A DNA stretch of 64,000 bases from the NCBI GenBank assembly GCA_002457145.1, contig NTJP01000006.1, positions 43,088 to 107,087 of the forward strand. Direction: 5' to 3'. The notes beneath the pieces are model-generated. The model was not told the DNA's origin. It ran no database searches and worked only from the letters and a program-made list of their open reading frames with translations. The DNA is from Marine Group II euryarchaeote MED-G38 (GTDB lineage: Archaea; Thermoplasmatota; Poseidoniia; Poseidoniales; Thalassarchaeaceae). Shown here piece after piece: positions 12,501-20,012 of the stretch. The position numbers and the translations under genes were made by a program. Position 1 is the first letter of the stretch, and each line of letters begins with the position of its first letter.

Positions 12501-15500
12501 GAAATCTTTTCCATAAATATCAAAGGATTTACCATTCCAATCACCTCCTGCAAAACCAGTAACTTTCCTACTAGGCATTCCTGCATGCCTCAACATAACA
12601 GCAAATAAAGATGTGAATTCATCACAGCTTCCTTCAAGGGAAGAGTTTAGAATCCAATGAGACAAATCACTTTCTGAGCCTAAATCATTAGGCCTTGAAG
12701 ACCCATCATGATTCCTTAAGAAAGTAAAAGTTTCATTACCATTTATTATGAAGTCTTGTATTGCAATAATTTTATCCCATGCAGAAACCGCTCCAGAACT
12801 GTTTATTACTTGTTGAGTGATATTATTTACAAATTGTCCAGCACTAGAGAGATAGACATTAGGAAGGTCAGTAGCATAAGAACTAGCAGTGAAAAATGTT
12901 GAGTTTTCTCTTATTTCTGAAGAGAAAATAATTTCTGGTGCAGAAATAAATAAAGAATCTATATTAGAGTTATCAATGATAATATCACGTGTAAAATTTG
13001 AGAAATTTAATCCTGCAGTAAATTCTGTCCAACTATCAAATTCAAATACATTATAGGGGGCTATTAATTCAATACCAGGAGTCAATAATCCACTATCAAA
13101 TACTAATTCCCAATCAGTTGCAGAGGATGAATTCCAGAAAGCAGGATCTGAAACTCCTTGGCTGATATTGGAGGTTGGAGTTATTACAGTATTTCCTAAA
13201 AGTGAAGAATTAACACCCCAAGAAGCCCCAGTGTAAGAATCATAAGTATGCCATCTCCAGTAATGTTTCAGAGTTGGATCTGCTCCTGAGGATAAATTGT
13301 AAGCAGAAAAATATAGTGAATTGTAATCAATATCATCACTGGAATTGAAGGGATCAGAGATAGAATCCACGCAATCTGTTGACCAGAATGATTCTGGGCA
13401 TTCTTGGCCATCTGGGATTCCTCCACCATCTGTATCTGGATCTAACCAATCAGTACCGATATCCTGCTCGATAGTGTCCGGTATTCCATCACCATCGGTA
13501 TCTGTAGGGTTGATATCGTCTGAAGGGTTATTTTGTGGATTAGTTCCATCGAGATACTCTTGGCCATCTGAAACTCCTCCATTGTCGGAATCAGATTGAT
13601 TCCACAATGTGAGATAAGTATCTAATGTCATATTCCCAGGAGAAATTCCAAATGACAAACTACATCCAGTGTTATTTTCAAAATAATTATTTAATCCATC
13701 GCCATCTGTATCTAATAAATTATGACAAGGTTCCATAGGATTAGTTGAATTTTGAATTTCGGATAAATCATCTACACCATCTCCATCTGAATCTGTCATA
13801 TTTATGCTTGAAACAAATCCCCATGTACCTTCTAATTCTTCCCAATCTGCTAAGCCGTCTGAATCTAAGTCAGGATAATCATCATCACAATGAGGGTCGT
13901 TAATAGCCCCTACAGTTGCATTCCAACACCATGAACCATTCGTAATAATTATTGAAGATACGCCTAAAGGCATGTCAGTATCTACACCTCGTAAAGTGTC
14001 TCCAAATATACTGCTAAATCTGAAACCTGTTAAATTACCCGATAATGATACATAATATGCCATAGGGGCTTGATTTTGTCTCCAATCAACAGGATTTGGA
14101 TTTATTTTATCCGTAGAATTTAGTTGTAAAGTATTCACATTAGAATCCCAAGATAATACTATGAATTCTAGATCAAGAGTCGAAACGCAAGGATTAGTAG
14201 ACCTCATAAAATCTAATTCATCACCATCATTTATTCCCCCTCCATCTGAATCAGGATTATCCCAAAATGTACAAGTTAGATTTTCTTCCCAATTTTGTAA
14301 TCCATCATTATCAATATCTCCTTCATCTTCTATCCTAGTTGGATCCGTTTCTCCTTCATCAACAATCCCATTTCCATTTGTATCTTCTTCACCATCTTCA
14401 AGATGGTCGTCATCGGTGTTATTATCCCGTGGATCAGAAGGTTGTTCCGGATCCCCATAAAGCCCGTTTACTTCAATACCATCAGGTATTCCATCACTGT
14501 CAGTATCTGGTTCTGTTGGATCTGTTAGTAGAATTAAAGCTTCATATGAATCATTCAGGCCGTCTCCATCTGTATCGTTATTCTGAGGATCTGTTTGCGT
14601 TATTCCATCTACCTCAGCAGTAAATATTTGACAACCTCCTGGGCCTAATTCAAGAACGGGGTTGCAAGGAGATGTAGTGAAGGTCATATTTACAGGACCT
14701 GGTCTAAAATATTGAGTGGGAGGGAAAGTGCTACCATTTCTTGTATTCCAGGCTGGATTAATATATTCATACAAATTAATTAATCCATCGCCATCAGGAT
14801 CACCGAAGGTTCCATCCATATTAGAATTGGACGTAGGATCAAGCCCATATGCCACTTCCCAGCCATCGGGAATTCCATCGCCATCAGTATCCCATCCATT
14901 TACATCTTCATCAATTAGGCCATCGCCATCATCATCATCCGAGGAACAATCAGCATCTCCGTCTTTATCATTATCGAAATCATCTACCAATCCGTCTCCA
15001 TCGTTATCAAAGGTATCAGCGCATATATTTCCAACTGGATCTTCATCGAACCCGTCTCCTCCTGTACCTTGAAGAAGTTGCATAGCACTTTCTTCATCCC
15101 AATTACTTACAGGTACAGTACCATTCCACCATACACCATTATCCAATTCATTTGGAGTCCCTGAAAAGTCCCAATTAGAAGGAATTGAATATAAATATTC
15201 ATTTAAATTATTCAGTGAGTCTAGATCTGGATCACCAGTGGATCCATTATTACCCAAAGAAGAAAGTGGATCTAATCCATACTGCCACTCCCAACCATCA
15301 GGTAAGCCATCATTATCTGTATCCCAATCTTGTGGCTGAGTATTAATTAAAAATTCAAGACCATAACTTAAACCATCACCATCCTGATCGGTTGTAGCCA
15401 TAGCTTTCCAAATTCCAAACTCTAATGCCGATAGAGAAGCACACAGCATTACAAAACTAAAGAATACAGCTGAACGTGTCTTTCTTAGCTGAACTCCTTT

Positions 15501-15527
15501 GTCAGAATACTCAAATGACACACTCAT
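6588..15527 (-). CDS. Giant surface protein: TSP3 repeats, transglutaminase-like domain, Ig-like repeats, DUF4129-like tail
   Basis: A 2979-aa exported protein. It has an N-terminal hydrophobic signal/anchor at about residues 20-45 and then many Asp-rich DxDxDGxxD thrombospondin type 3 repeats to about residue 700 (calcium binding). A transglutaminase/protease-like domain lies at about 920-1045, with Cys968 in the GSCDEF motif. About 1700 residues of repeated beta-rich Ig-like/adhesin modules with many N-x-S/T sequons follow. A membrane helix sits at about 2827-2851, then a cytoplasmic domain at about 2865-2955 resembling DUF4129 (RRGFLRRGFETVREFELAIR). The Tgase + TM + DUF4129 combination recalls bacterial TgpA-like proteins. 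The expected catalytic His and Asp are replaced by Thr1010 (FTWWVEV instead of HAWVEV) and Glu1034 (WIPFEAC), so activity is doubtful. Likely role: cell surface or S-layer-associated adhesion. Confidence 0.85.
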   Translation of the reverse strand: MSVSFEYSDKGVQLRKTRSAVFFSFVMLCASLSALEFGIWKAMATTDQDGDGLSYGLEFLINTQPQDWDTDNDGLPDGWEWQYGLDPLSSLGNNGSTGDPDLDSLNNLNEYLYSIPSNWDFSGTPNELDNGVWWNGTVPVSNWDEESAMQLLQGTGGDGFDEDPVGNICADTFDNDGDGLVDDFDNDKDGDADCSSDDDDGDGLIDEDVNGWDTDGDGIPDGWEVAYGLDPTSNSNMDGTFGDPDGDGLINLYEYINPAWNTRNGSTFPPTQYFRPGPVNMTFTTSPCNPVLELGPGGCQIFTAEVDGITQTDPQNNDTDGDGLNDSYEALILLTDPTEPDTDSDGIPDGIEVNGLYGDPEQPSDPRDNNTDDDHLEDGEEDTNGNGIVDEGETDPTRIEDEGDIDNDGLQNWEENLTCTFWDNPDSDGGGINDGDELDFMRSTNPCVSTLDLEFIVLSWDSNVNTLQLNSTDKINPNPVDWRQNQAPMAYYVSLSGNLTGFRFSSIFGDTLRGVDTDMPLGVSSIIITNGSWCWNATVGAINDPHCDDDYPDLDSDGLADWEELEGTWGFVSSINMTDSDGDGVDDLSEIQNSTNPMEPCHNLLDTDGDGLNNYFENNTGCSLSFGISPGNMTLDTYLTLWNQSDSDNGGVSDGQEYLDGTNPQNNPSDDINPTDTDGDGIPDTIEQDIGTDWLDPDTDGGGIPDGQECPESFWSTDCVDSISDPFNSSDDIDYNSLYFSAYNLSSGADPTLKHYWRWHTYDSYTGASWGVNSSLLGNTVITPTSNISQGVSDPAFWNSSSATDWELVFDSGLLTPGIELIAPYNVFEFDSWTEFTAGLNFSNFTRDIIIDNSNIDSLFISAPEIIFSSEIRENSTFFTASSYATDLPNVYLSSAGQFVNNITQQVINSSGAVSAWDKIIAIQDFIINGNETFTFLRNHDGSSRPNDLGSESDLSHWILNSSLEGSCDEFTSLFAVMLRHAGMPSRKVTGFAGGDWNGKSFDIYGKDFTWWVEVHLQTNQNQGNLDMGWIPFEACPDMSLVEVTNLSWSPDTLKRDLSGENISVEGVLKFVDNSSVAPEIDLSLYLISPLEISNIPGSASLNEYLVATTTTDENGHFNLSGLPDEIISPGYASLVIQTSKKNYVGDQGISFSWTINITDNVNISILEPLPIVEPMLGVGVNTTISGQMSWESSPKIDPTLVDNLQLELSYSTSLDGDVIISTEIGAGGYFEFIVPIQDNEPLGIINATLDFFGWHQDDFNNLSNPLYHANPKSLTLPLNITPSPNMSITLESSNINNTIIDINSFIYLNGTVLSRGLNPSSLNGSLSLDMRRSDMNGPYVNLKNWILNESSWTSNPGEFEILWFFNESEVPIPAGPVEVKFQFNADNLSASDQETFSDIFGIRSEIYFNYTLVPDMRGTLIDVDVTLSDHTGTSFASFLGNYTLDFNGTQVWNFSDPPTPKLLIEWTPSLDIAPGDYSWELSYSGTTWLKPSNIVDQIRIRGRANVTTNIGSEWSQGGDLSSPNWISGVARDIILGNTIVGNNSSISLTLQVPSNLPPSPDGFPAAPLVYELAFGWIDEQTGEYNLSFVMPGDIASGVYDLRIDLDFSVNPPQGGRYYQDNSVLLVQAGIQSEFLVTTNDSVAIVVAGENIQLNATINDIADLSRLSNVTVEIYFDWGGPSQNLLQIVQTDSDGTASFDSLISSDTAPGYYELRIFAPDDLTDNLDDEDAGRWLSHEIFINLTVQVPSLVQINSIPSEVTALQFFTVSGVVMDLVDANRTVQGPVDIEIFFLDDPEEILVSDFTTTINGSFTISVPTDVSGDGVSSGLKTLIVSVVNDSSPFYLTGTGDTSILVRGIPNFIDTSPFINTVVDRGSSISMAATLVEFNDNNRPLSDFSVTVKFHDTWLSTNLTGEEGEVDFLFTVPNNHPLGLINVSFFFNGSETLHSTIKIINTITIRSSTSIEIYPIVANPFPGDFFNITGSLTSDNNTALTNRQGTLLSPALTFSIDGDFNTFIVSSISIDSEGNWSAEIRLDLSFPRGVHNIDVVFTPGVSYYGESTNNSIFDSRGYSLLSILSPLDLDPDSRTIRGNSISINISIIDNAGSAVIAVPYDVSIDDVIVESGFTDSNGESTSIISINPFTSPGPIIITVSFDGINGSTGLLGDESWTRVVILAPTVIEILEITGSFIAGEKITFQGTLTDEHGQNLLSSEAPVGGILHLFIDDIDVGPIYTSQSNATTTLWNITYDVPSEINYGGHSASVKFLGGFTWVDPMGQGDSLNPEYYLSSLATINFNISQLSQVIITTPPSDVDRNDLVLIEGQLTDKIGREIPGRNLEVFMNEQFMTDLTVDENGEFSVYIPIPPDMELGPQIVKIIFAGEEFILPSNSSTIFVVHGPVFPFLYTPNSVAVGDSLLIKGTVKDNLQDGWLSNHTIEILVDGVLMGITTSNSTGHWEYDWTIPESLDIGNHTLTAFSPSQGYHRQGIHETNLTVAYHTVISLSIESNSMTRGEYWKFNGRLYEGDTPYQLGLEDREISVLLDGVEISKLYTNNDGSFMYNHSLGYQISRGIHDVNFLFEGELFYLPSNTNITTYVKSDISIELSPITHTIIRSSENQPIKIQGFVREIGGQFNIFENLTLKLYYGESDLPFRNDPWASSGTLNFQIISSAREFMEPGINNLELVIQSDESRYLNGASINIDVTVLVSVDFDFSSLDLSNGQRILRGSVNLTANDTGEVLPNIPMSALLVNGSTTHFSSIKLTDDNGRFNYEFKSLSPLPPLSDKASWGILNVQLSSDSDFIDPLSLSGLVLQGNLEISYEVTSDDSFFQSTIFGIMFIILVSSLVGTFVFFNRRKMSEMSEIAGIFNYASELLAAGDEVRVAIFECYQNLCEVFMRRGFLRRGFETVREFELAIRLALPEISENSLVALDRIFEEARYSSHILGESDRKNAQGALSLVINELEELQEVPSRDQELIELEN
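12410..12770 (-). other. Transglutaminase-like core within the giant surface protein
   Basis: Encodes residues about 920-1040. The nucleophile region GSCDEFTSLFAVMLRHAGMP matches the family pattern G-x-C-x-x-F-A...LRxxGIPaR, and the His-strand position 42 residues later reads FTWWVEVHL. The third catalytic position reads GWIPFEAC, where families have FDPT. Only the Cys of the triad is conserved. Confidence 0.7.
13400..15400 (-). repeat. Region of thrombospondin type 3 (DxDxDG) repeats
   Basis: Within the giant gene, about two dozen short Asp/Gly-rich motifs such as TDTDGDGIPD, DNDGDGLVDDFDND and DTDGDGLNNYFEN encode calcium-binding loops. At DNA level they appear as degenerate repeats of the type CCATCNCCATCNGTATC on the plus strand. 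They are irregularly spaced, so this is a protein-level repeat and not a DNA tandem array. Confidence 0.8.
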
Positions 15528-15550
15528 AAAACTACCCTAAAACTATGGCG

Positions 15551-15559
15551 TTATTATAA
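15551..15559 (-). promoter_or_regulatory. TATA-like box of the giant surface gene
   Basis: On the minus strand TTATAATAA is centred about 28 bp before the ATG at 15527, placing transcription start at or next to the ATG (leaderless). No Shine-Dalgarno is visible before that ATG, consistent with this reading. Confidence 0.4.
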
Positions 15560-15606
15560 GGGTCTTAAGAAGAATGGAGCGTCGTTCATACATATCTTAG
15601 AAATAA

Positions 15607-18540
15607 TTAAACTAGTTCTATATCATCTTGTTCATATTTATCAGGAGTTATATCTTCATCCACCATGATAGGATCAGGTATATCAATATTATTTTGAGAG
15701 TTTTCATCTTCATTACCACTATCAGATAACATCTCCAAATAAGCCATCTGAGTGGCCCATTTTCTCCTATTCATACGACTCTGTACCCCTGCGAATATAA
15801 TTAAAATTGCTACTAAGGCGAAAACCATTGTTGAAAATCTTGGATGAGTGATTTCATTGATTATTATTTCCTTAATTGAAGATATTTCTATTACAGCATT
15901 TAGTTGGAATTCAGCTGTAAATTCATCTGAAAAACTTTGTTCTGTGTCCAAAGGGGATGCGGTAATTGAAATCGGTATTTTATCACCATTATTTGCATCA
16001 TCTGGAACTAATACTTCAACAGTAAAAGTTTCTTCATCGAAGGCATCTAATTCTATTAAGGGCGAACCAGATTTTCCTTCTATTGTTATACTCCAACCTG
16101 TTTCTTCTACAGACGAATCCAACAAAACGGTCATAGGAGTATTTGCTTGATTGCGGACTTTCATTTGTATTGAATAAGGCTCTCCCGGAATGAATCTTGA
16201 AATCGGAGAAACTTGAACAATTTCTAAGTCTGGATCACCTTCGCCGATTTCAAATGTCATAGGTAAATCAAAATATCTTGGATTGGGGTCTTCTGTGTCT
16301 TCTATTATTCTCAAATAAAGTGTATGATTACCAGCTTCAACCTGATCAGTCAGTGTAATTGATACAAAAACTTCAGTATAGTCATCAGGACCTAAAGTAA
16401 CTCTTGGTACTGATATTCCGTCTTTATCCTTGACTGTAAATTGCCATTGACCAAATACTGGATTGATATCAAGATTTTTCAATAGCGAGGCAGGATTTTG
16501 AATTCTCCATTGTGTTGAAGCTTGATCGTTTTCCATAGTATTTGTTATCCTAGCCCTTAAATCGACGGTAGGATTATCTGAATTAGGTGCACAAAGAGAA
16601 ACCTCAATCTGGCCTAGAGGTGTACCATCACAATCTTGAGATACCTCTGCCCTTATCCCAAATGTTCTTTGAATGGTAAAAATAATAGTGGAACGTAAAG
16701 AAGCATTTCCTTCACTGATTATTTCTAGTTCAATTTGACCAATATCTGAATCTTCTCTGTCATCAGAAGGTTTTATACTGAATTTCAAGGTTTGTGTGGA
16801 ATGTCTTTCTAATAATGAGATATGAAATGTGCCATCTCCATCGTCTTCTAGAATTCTATTACCAGTATCGTTATCAAATATCTGGAAAATAGCTTTTGAG
16901 CGTTTTAATATGTCTATTCTAAAGGAATCTGCATCAAAACCTGTATTAAATACTTCTAAAATAAATGGATTGAATTCCCCGTACTCAACATATCTTGGTA
17001 TGTCTGGATCAATGGAATCTCCCCTAGTTGAATTAGCTATGGCTACATCATGTTCTTCCGACCAAAGAGAAATTTCTGGCGGTTGGTAAACATCAATTTT
17101 TTCTAAATCTAGTTCCAACAAATCTGAGTGCACTACTGTTAATATGCCATCATCATTCAATGCTTCTGCTTGAGCGGTTATTTTTATTTTACCAGGCGTC
17201 CTACTCAAATCATCAGGAGCTCTTAATGACAATATTGGATTTAATATATCTCCACCCTGATCTAGAGTATAGCCTCCTGGCGAGTCAAATTCTACTAACC
17301 AAGAAGTACCCAATGCAGTTTGGACGCTTAATTCAACATCCATTGATTTTGTAGAATCTCCTCTGTGAACTAGTTGGAGTGGTATTGGTGTAATCTCCCC
17401 TGGTGCTATAAATTCGACATATCTATCAAATCTATGATTTAATGCAACGCCCCATTGTTTCATTTGTATCTTTTCGTGTTCAATTACAGCGGAATGACCT
17501 TGAATATCAGTTATCTCTAATTCAACTGAATATTCTCCGGAAGGTAAACCACTTGGATAGGTCCACAGATACTTACCATATATTCCAGAAGAAGTATCTT
17601 CAATATCTTCATTATCTTGAGATTGTATTTCTCTATCAATCCTGTAAACTCCATCTGGATCACGCATCAAAAGTTTTACATCTGCTATGTCATATCTTCC
17701 AAAAGCACTTTTAACATCAAAGGTAAATTGCATAGTTCTCTCAGAAATGATATCATTTGGATACCAAGTTAACTCAGGGCCTTCTACCAATTCTGAACCT
17801 TCTCTCTGTAAAACAATTAAACTATCAGAAATTGCATTAGCATCTACTTCAATACTTGAATATCTTGAATCCCCATCGATTTCGTTCCATGCAATTTCAG
17901 CCTCACATGAAGAAAATAATCCCCCTCCATCACAGCCAGACATAGATGCATCAACAATTACTTCTAACCTTTCATCTTTAGAAACTGTGAATTGATCTCT
18001 GGAACCTACATCTATTTCAAATAACTCATAATCAAAATCATCACAACTGCTTGTTATGCCAGAAACGCAGGCCTCATTGCTCAGAGATGCAGTACCAATT
18101 TGAGATCCTGAAGCCTTTAAAGTGATTGTCCATTCAACATTAGATCCACTTGGCCCTGATGCCTTGAGAAATAAGTATAATGGAATATAGTAACCAGAGC
18201 TACTTGAGGAACGAGTTTCAAAATCTAAGGAAGAACGTAATTTTGGTGTTGTGAATTCAATAGTTTCATCCAACACACTTCCTGTTTTCTGACCTCCTTC
18301 ATCAGGAACCTTGGTAGTAATTGAACCGTCACCTCCTCCAGAATCATTAGAGCTCTCTTCGGCAAAATACAACCTATACATGTTGGTATCTTGAGATGCA
18401 TAGTAATTCTTTTCAAATTCTTTATTTTCCACTAAATTTTGATTGAATGGGGCATAAATTGGAACTAAAAATAAGAAAGTAATAAAAAGTGCTATTCTAG
18501 TACTTTGCAGTGTAAAAATCGATGAACGACTATCTGGCAC
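15607..18540 (-). CDS. Large membrane-anchored surface protein with Ig-like/NEW3-type domains
   Basis: A 977-aa protein starting at a GTG. It has an N-terminal signal segment (ALFITFLFLVPIYAPF, about residues 16-31), a long ectodomain of beta-sandwich modules, and a C-terminal transmembrane helix at about 905-922 (STMVFALVAILIIFAGV) followed by a basic RMNRRK stop-transfer and an acidic cytoplasmic tail. The modules around residues 650-880 (for example DLEIVQVSPISRFIPGEPYS) resemble NEW3/CARDB-type domains of archaeal S-layer and export-associated proteins. Several cysteine pairs near residues 190-215 could form disulfides outside the cell. It lies 79 bp upstream of the giant gene on the same strand, and the two are probably part of the same cell-surface apparatus. 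Exact role unknown. Confidence 0.75.
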   Translation of the reverse strand: MPDSRSSIFTLQSTRIALFITFLFLVPIYAPFNQNLVENKEFEKNYYASQDTNMYRLYFAEESSNDSGGGDGSITTKVPDEGGQKTGSVLDETIEFTTPKLRSSLDFETRSSSSSGYYIPLYLFLKASGPSGSNVEWTITLKASGSQIGTASLSNEACVSGITSSCDDFDYELFEIDVGSRDQFTVSKDERLEVIVDASMSGCDGGGLFSSCEAEIAWNEIDGDSRYSSIEVDANAISDSLIVLQREGSELVEGPELTWYPNDIISERTMQFTFDVKSAFGRYDIADVKLLMRDPDGVYRIDREIQSQDNEDIEDTSSGIYGKYLWTYPSGLPSGEYSVELEITDIQGHSAVIEHEKIQMKQWGVALNHRFDRYVEFIAPGEITPIPLQLVHRGDSTKSMDVELSVQTALGTSWLVEFDSPGGYTLDQGGDILNPILSLRAPDDLSRTPGKIKITAQAEALNDDGILTVVHSDLLELDLEKIDVYQPPEISLWSEEHDVAIANSTRGDSIDPDIPRYVEYGEFNPFILEVFNTGFDADSFRIDILKRSKAIFQIFDNDTGNRILEDDGDGTFHISLLERHSTQTLKFSIKPSDDREDSDIGQIELEIISEGNASLRSTIIFTIQRTFGIRAEVSQDCDGTPLGQIEVSLCAPNSDNPTVDLRARITNTMENDQASTQWRIQNPASLLKNLDINPVFGQWQFTVKDKDGISVPRVTLGPDDYTEVFVSITLTDQVEAGNHTLYLRIIEDTEDPNPRYFDLPMTFEIGEGDPDLEIVQVSPISRFIPGEPYSIQMKVRNQANTPMTVLLDSSVEETGWSITIEGKSGSPLIELDAFDEETFTVEVLVPDDANNGDKIPISITASPLDTEQSFSDEFTAEFQLNAVIEISSIKEIIINEITHPRFSTMVFALVAILIIFAGVQSRMNRRKWATQMAYLEMLSDSGNEDENSQNNIDIPDPIMVDEDITPDKYEQDDIELV

Positions 18541-18656
18541 AGTTACCGGATATATTCAAATTGTTAAAACGTTCGGGAAGTTAGTACACTATATGCATCG
18601 TAATTAGGAGTAAATTATCAGTTTGTTTGAAAACATGAAGCCTCGGCGTTATACTT

Positions 18657-18741
18657 GCTGGGATACCCGAGCGGTCAAAGGGGCCGGACTTAAGCTCCGG
18701 TGGCAAGGCCTTCGTGGGTTCAAATCCCACTCCCAGCACCA
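18657..18741 (+). tRNA. tRNA-Leu (anticodon UAA), CCA encoded
   Basis: Acceptor stem GCTGGGA pairs with TCCCAGC, followed by discriminator A and an encoded CCA (18739-18741). Anticodon stem-loop CCGGA-CTTAAGC-TCCGG gives anticodon TAA. The T-arm is GTGGG-TTCAAAT-CCCAC. A long variable arm of about 13 nt lies between the anticodon and T arms, as in class II leucine tRNAs. No intron is needed to fold it. Confidence 0.96.
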
Positions 18742-18756
18742 TAGAATTTTATGATA

Positions 18757-19155
18757 TTATTTTTTTCTAGAAACTGAACATCCAATATTACCTGAGTCTA
18801 GAATATCTAATTTTGAAACGATTACTGTGGCTGCTAAAACTTTCTCTGGTAATAACACATCGTCTAAAATATCATTAGCAAGTGTTTCTAAAAGCGATAC
18901 CCGTTTTCCTTGTGTTTTAGAATTTAAAATCTCAATTAGATATTCATAATTTAATGTATCATCAATATCATCACTTACTAATTCTTCGATACTATCAATT
19001 GCAACAAAAATATCAAACTTAATTCTCTGAGGATGGCCTATCTCAAAGCTATGAATTCCAATATCTATGGTTCGAACTACAGATTCTAAGAATATAGTTT
19101 GAAAAATCTTTTTATCACTAAAATTTTGTAAGAAGATACTTTTTAGAAGACTCAT
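18757..19155 (-). CDS. folB: Dihydroneopterin aldolase-like protein (FolB family)
   Basis: A 132-aa protein of the FolB/tunnelling fold. Family features visible are IDIGIHSFEIGHPQRIKFD near the N-terminus, DIDDTLNYEYLIEIL in the middle, the VSLLETLANDI helix carrying the conserved Glu, and a C-terminal strand ending in a basic tail. FolB cleaves 7,8-dihydroneopterin in folate synthesis. I chose the ATG at 19155 because GGAGAA lies 6 nt upstream, and the stop of the preceding SDR gene is 1 nt before it, implying translational coupling. Upstream in-frame codons would add 22 residues that overlap the SDR gene. The pairing with a pteridine-reductase-like SDR and the folP gene elsewhere in the window supports a pterin role. 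Confidence 0.85.
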   Translation of the reverse strand: MSLLKSIFLQNFSDKKIFQTIFLESVVRTIDIGIHSFEIGHPQRIKFDIFVAIDSIEELVSDDIDDTLNYEYLIEILNSKTQGKRVSLLETLANDILDDVLLPEKVLAATVIVSKLDILDSGNIGCSVSRKK

Positions 19156-19156
19156 A

Positions 19157-19918
19157 CTAATTCTCCGTTTCAAAGAAAACGTCTCTTTTTCTAGAGAGAA
19201 ATCTCTCTCCTGAATCAACAAATATTATTTGCCCTGTTACAGATTTTGCTTGCATAAGATATGATACTGAGTCCGCGATATCTTCGGGACTTGGTCCGTT
19301 ACCTAAGGGTGTTTCAGATTGAGATTTTGAAAAACCGGATTCAGATTGTTCGGGGCTAGCAATTGTATGCCCAGGTGCAACAGCATTAACTCTTATGCTT
19401 GGAGCAAGTCCTCTTGCTAGAGTATCTGTTAAACCGAGTAAAGCAAATTTAGAAGCAGTATATGACAAGTAATCAGGATTGGGATTTGAAATTTTTTGAT
19501 CTAGAATGTTAACTACAGACGATTGTAATTTGCCGTTATTTAATTTATGTAATTCTTTAATAAGCAAAATTGGTGACCTGGCATTAATATTCATATGGTC
19601 ATTCCAAGAGATATCAGTAATTGATAATATGTCGTCATAAGAAAAAAGTGAAGCATTATTTACAATCCCTGAAATATGTCCCATAGCAGATTTTACTCTT
19701 GGTATTAATTTAGAAACAGCTTCTGAGTTGTTTAAATCAGCATCAAACGCGGCTGCTTCGCCTCCGATGGAATGTATTTTCTTGACTAGATTAAATGCAT
19801 CTTCTGATGATTTATTATAATGTATAGCTATTGAATAACCGTCCGAAGAAAGTTTTAGTGAAATTGCTTTTCCAATTCTTTTAGCGCCTCCAGTAACTAT
19901 TACAGTTCCCCGATTCAT
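19157..19918 (-). CDS. Short-chain dehydrogenase, pteridine reductase/FolM-like
   Basis: A 253-aa Rossmann-fold SDR. The coenzyme motif reads TGGAKRIGKAI, with the Arg typical of pteridine reductases (TGxxxR). It is followed by NNAS at about residue 90, the catalytic YTASK, and VNAVAPG. The start ATG at 19918 has GGAGAGAC immediately upstream; an ATG 15 nt earlier is less likely because it contains the ribosome-binding site. It overlaps the folB translation signals, so the two form an operon. FolM/PTR1 enzymes reduce dihydrofolate or dihydromonapterin with NADPH. That assignment is inference from motif plus neighbour; another oxoacyl or sugar SDR is possible. Confidence 0.75.
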   Translation of the reverse strand: MNRGTVIVTGGAKRIGKAISLKLSSDGYSIAIHYNKSSEDAFNLVKKIHSIGGEAAAFDADLNNSEAVSKLIPRVKSAMGHISGIVNNASLFSYDDILSITDISWNDHMNINARSPILLIKELHKLNNGKLQSSVVNILDQKISNPNPDYLSYTASKFALLGLTDTLARGLAPSIRVNAVAPGHTIASPEQSESGFSKSQSETPLGNGPSPEDIADSVSYLMQAKSVTGQIIFVDSGERFLSRKRDVFFETEN

Positions 19919-20012
19919 GTCTCTCCGAAGCATCTAGTTTTTACAAGGTTTAGGAAGATAGGGAGAGACAAGTATGATAATAGTTAATGTTTATGTTCTT
20001 TTGGAGGAACTA

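Noticed and set aside
13400-15400. Degenerate CCATC-type DNA repeats considered as a tandem DNA repeat or origin element
   Set aside because: They translate to irregularly spaced DxDxDG calcium-binding motifs, so the periodicity is explained by the protein.
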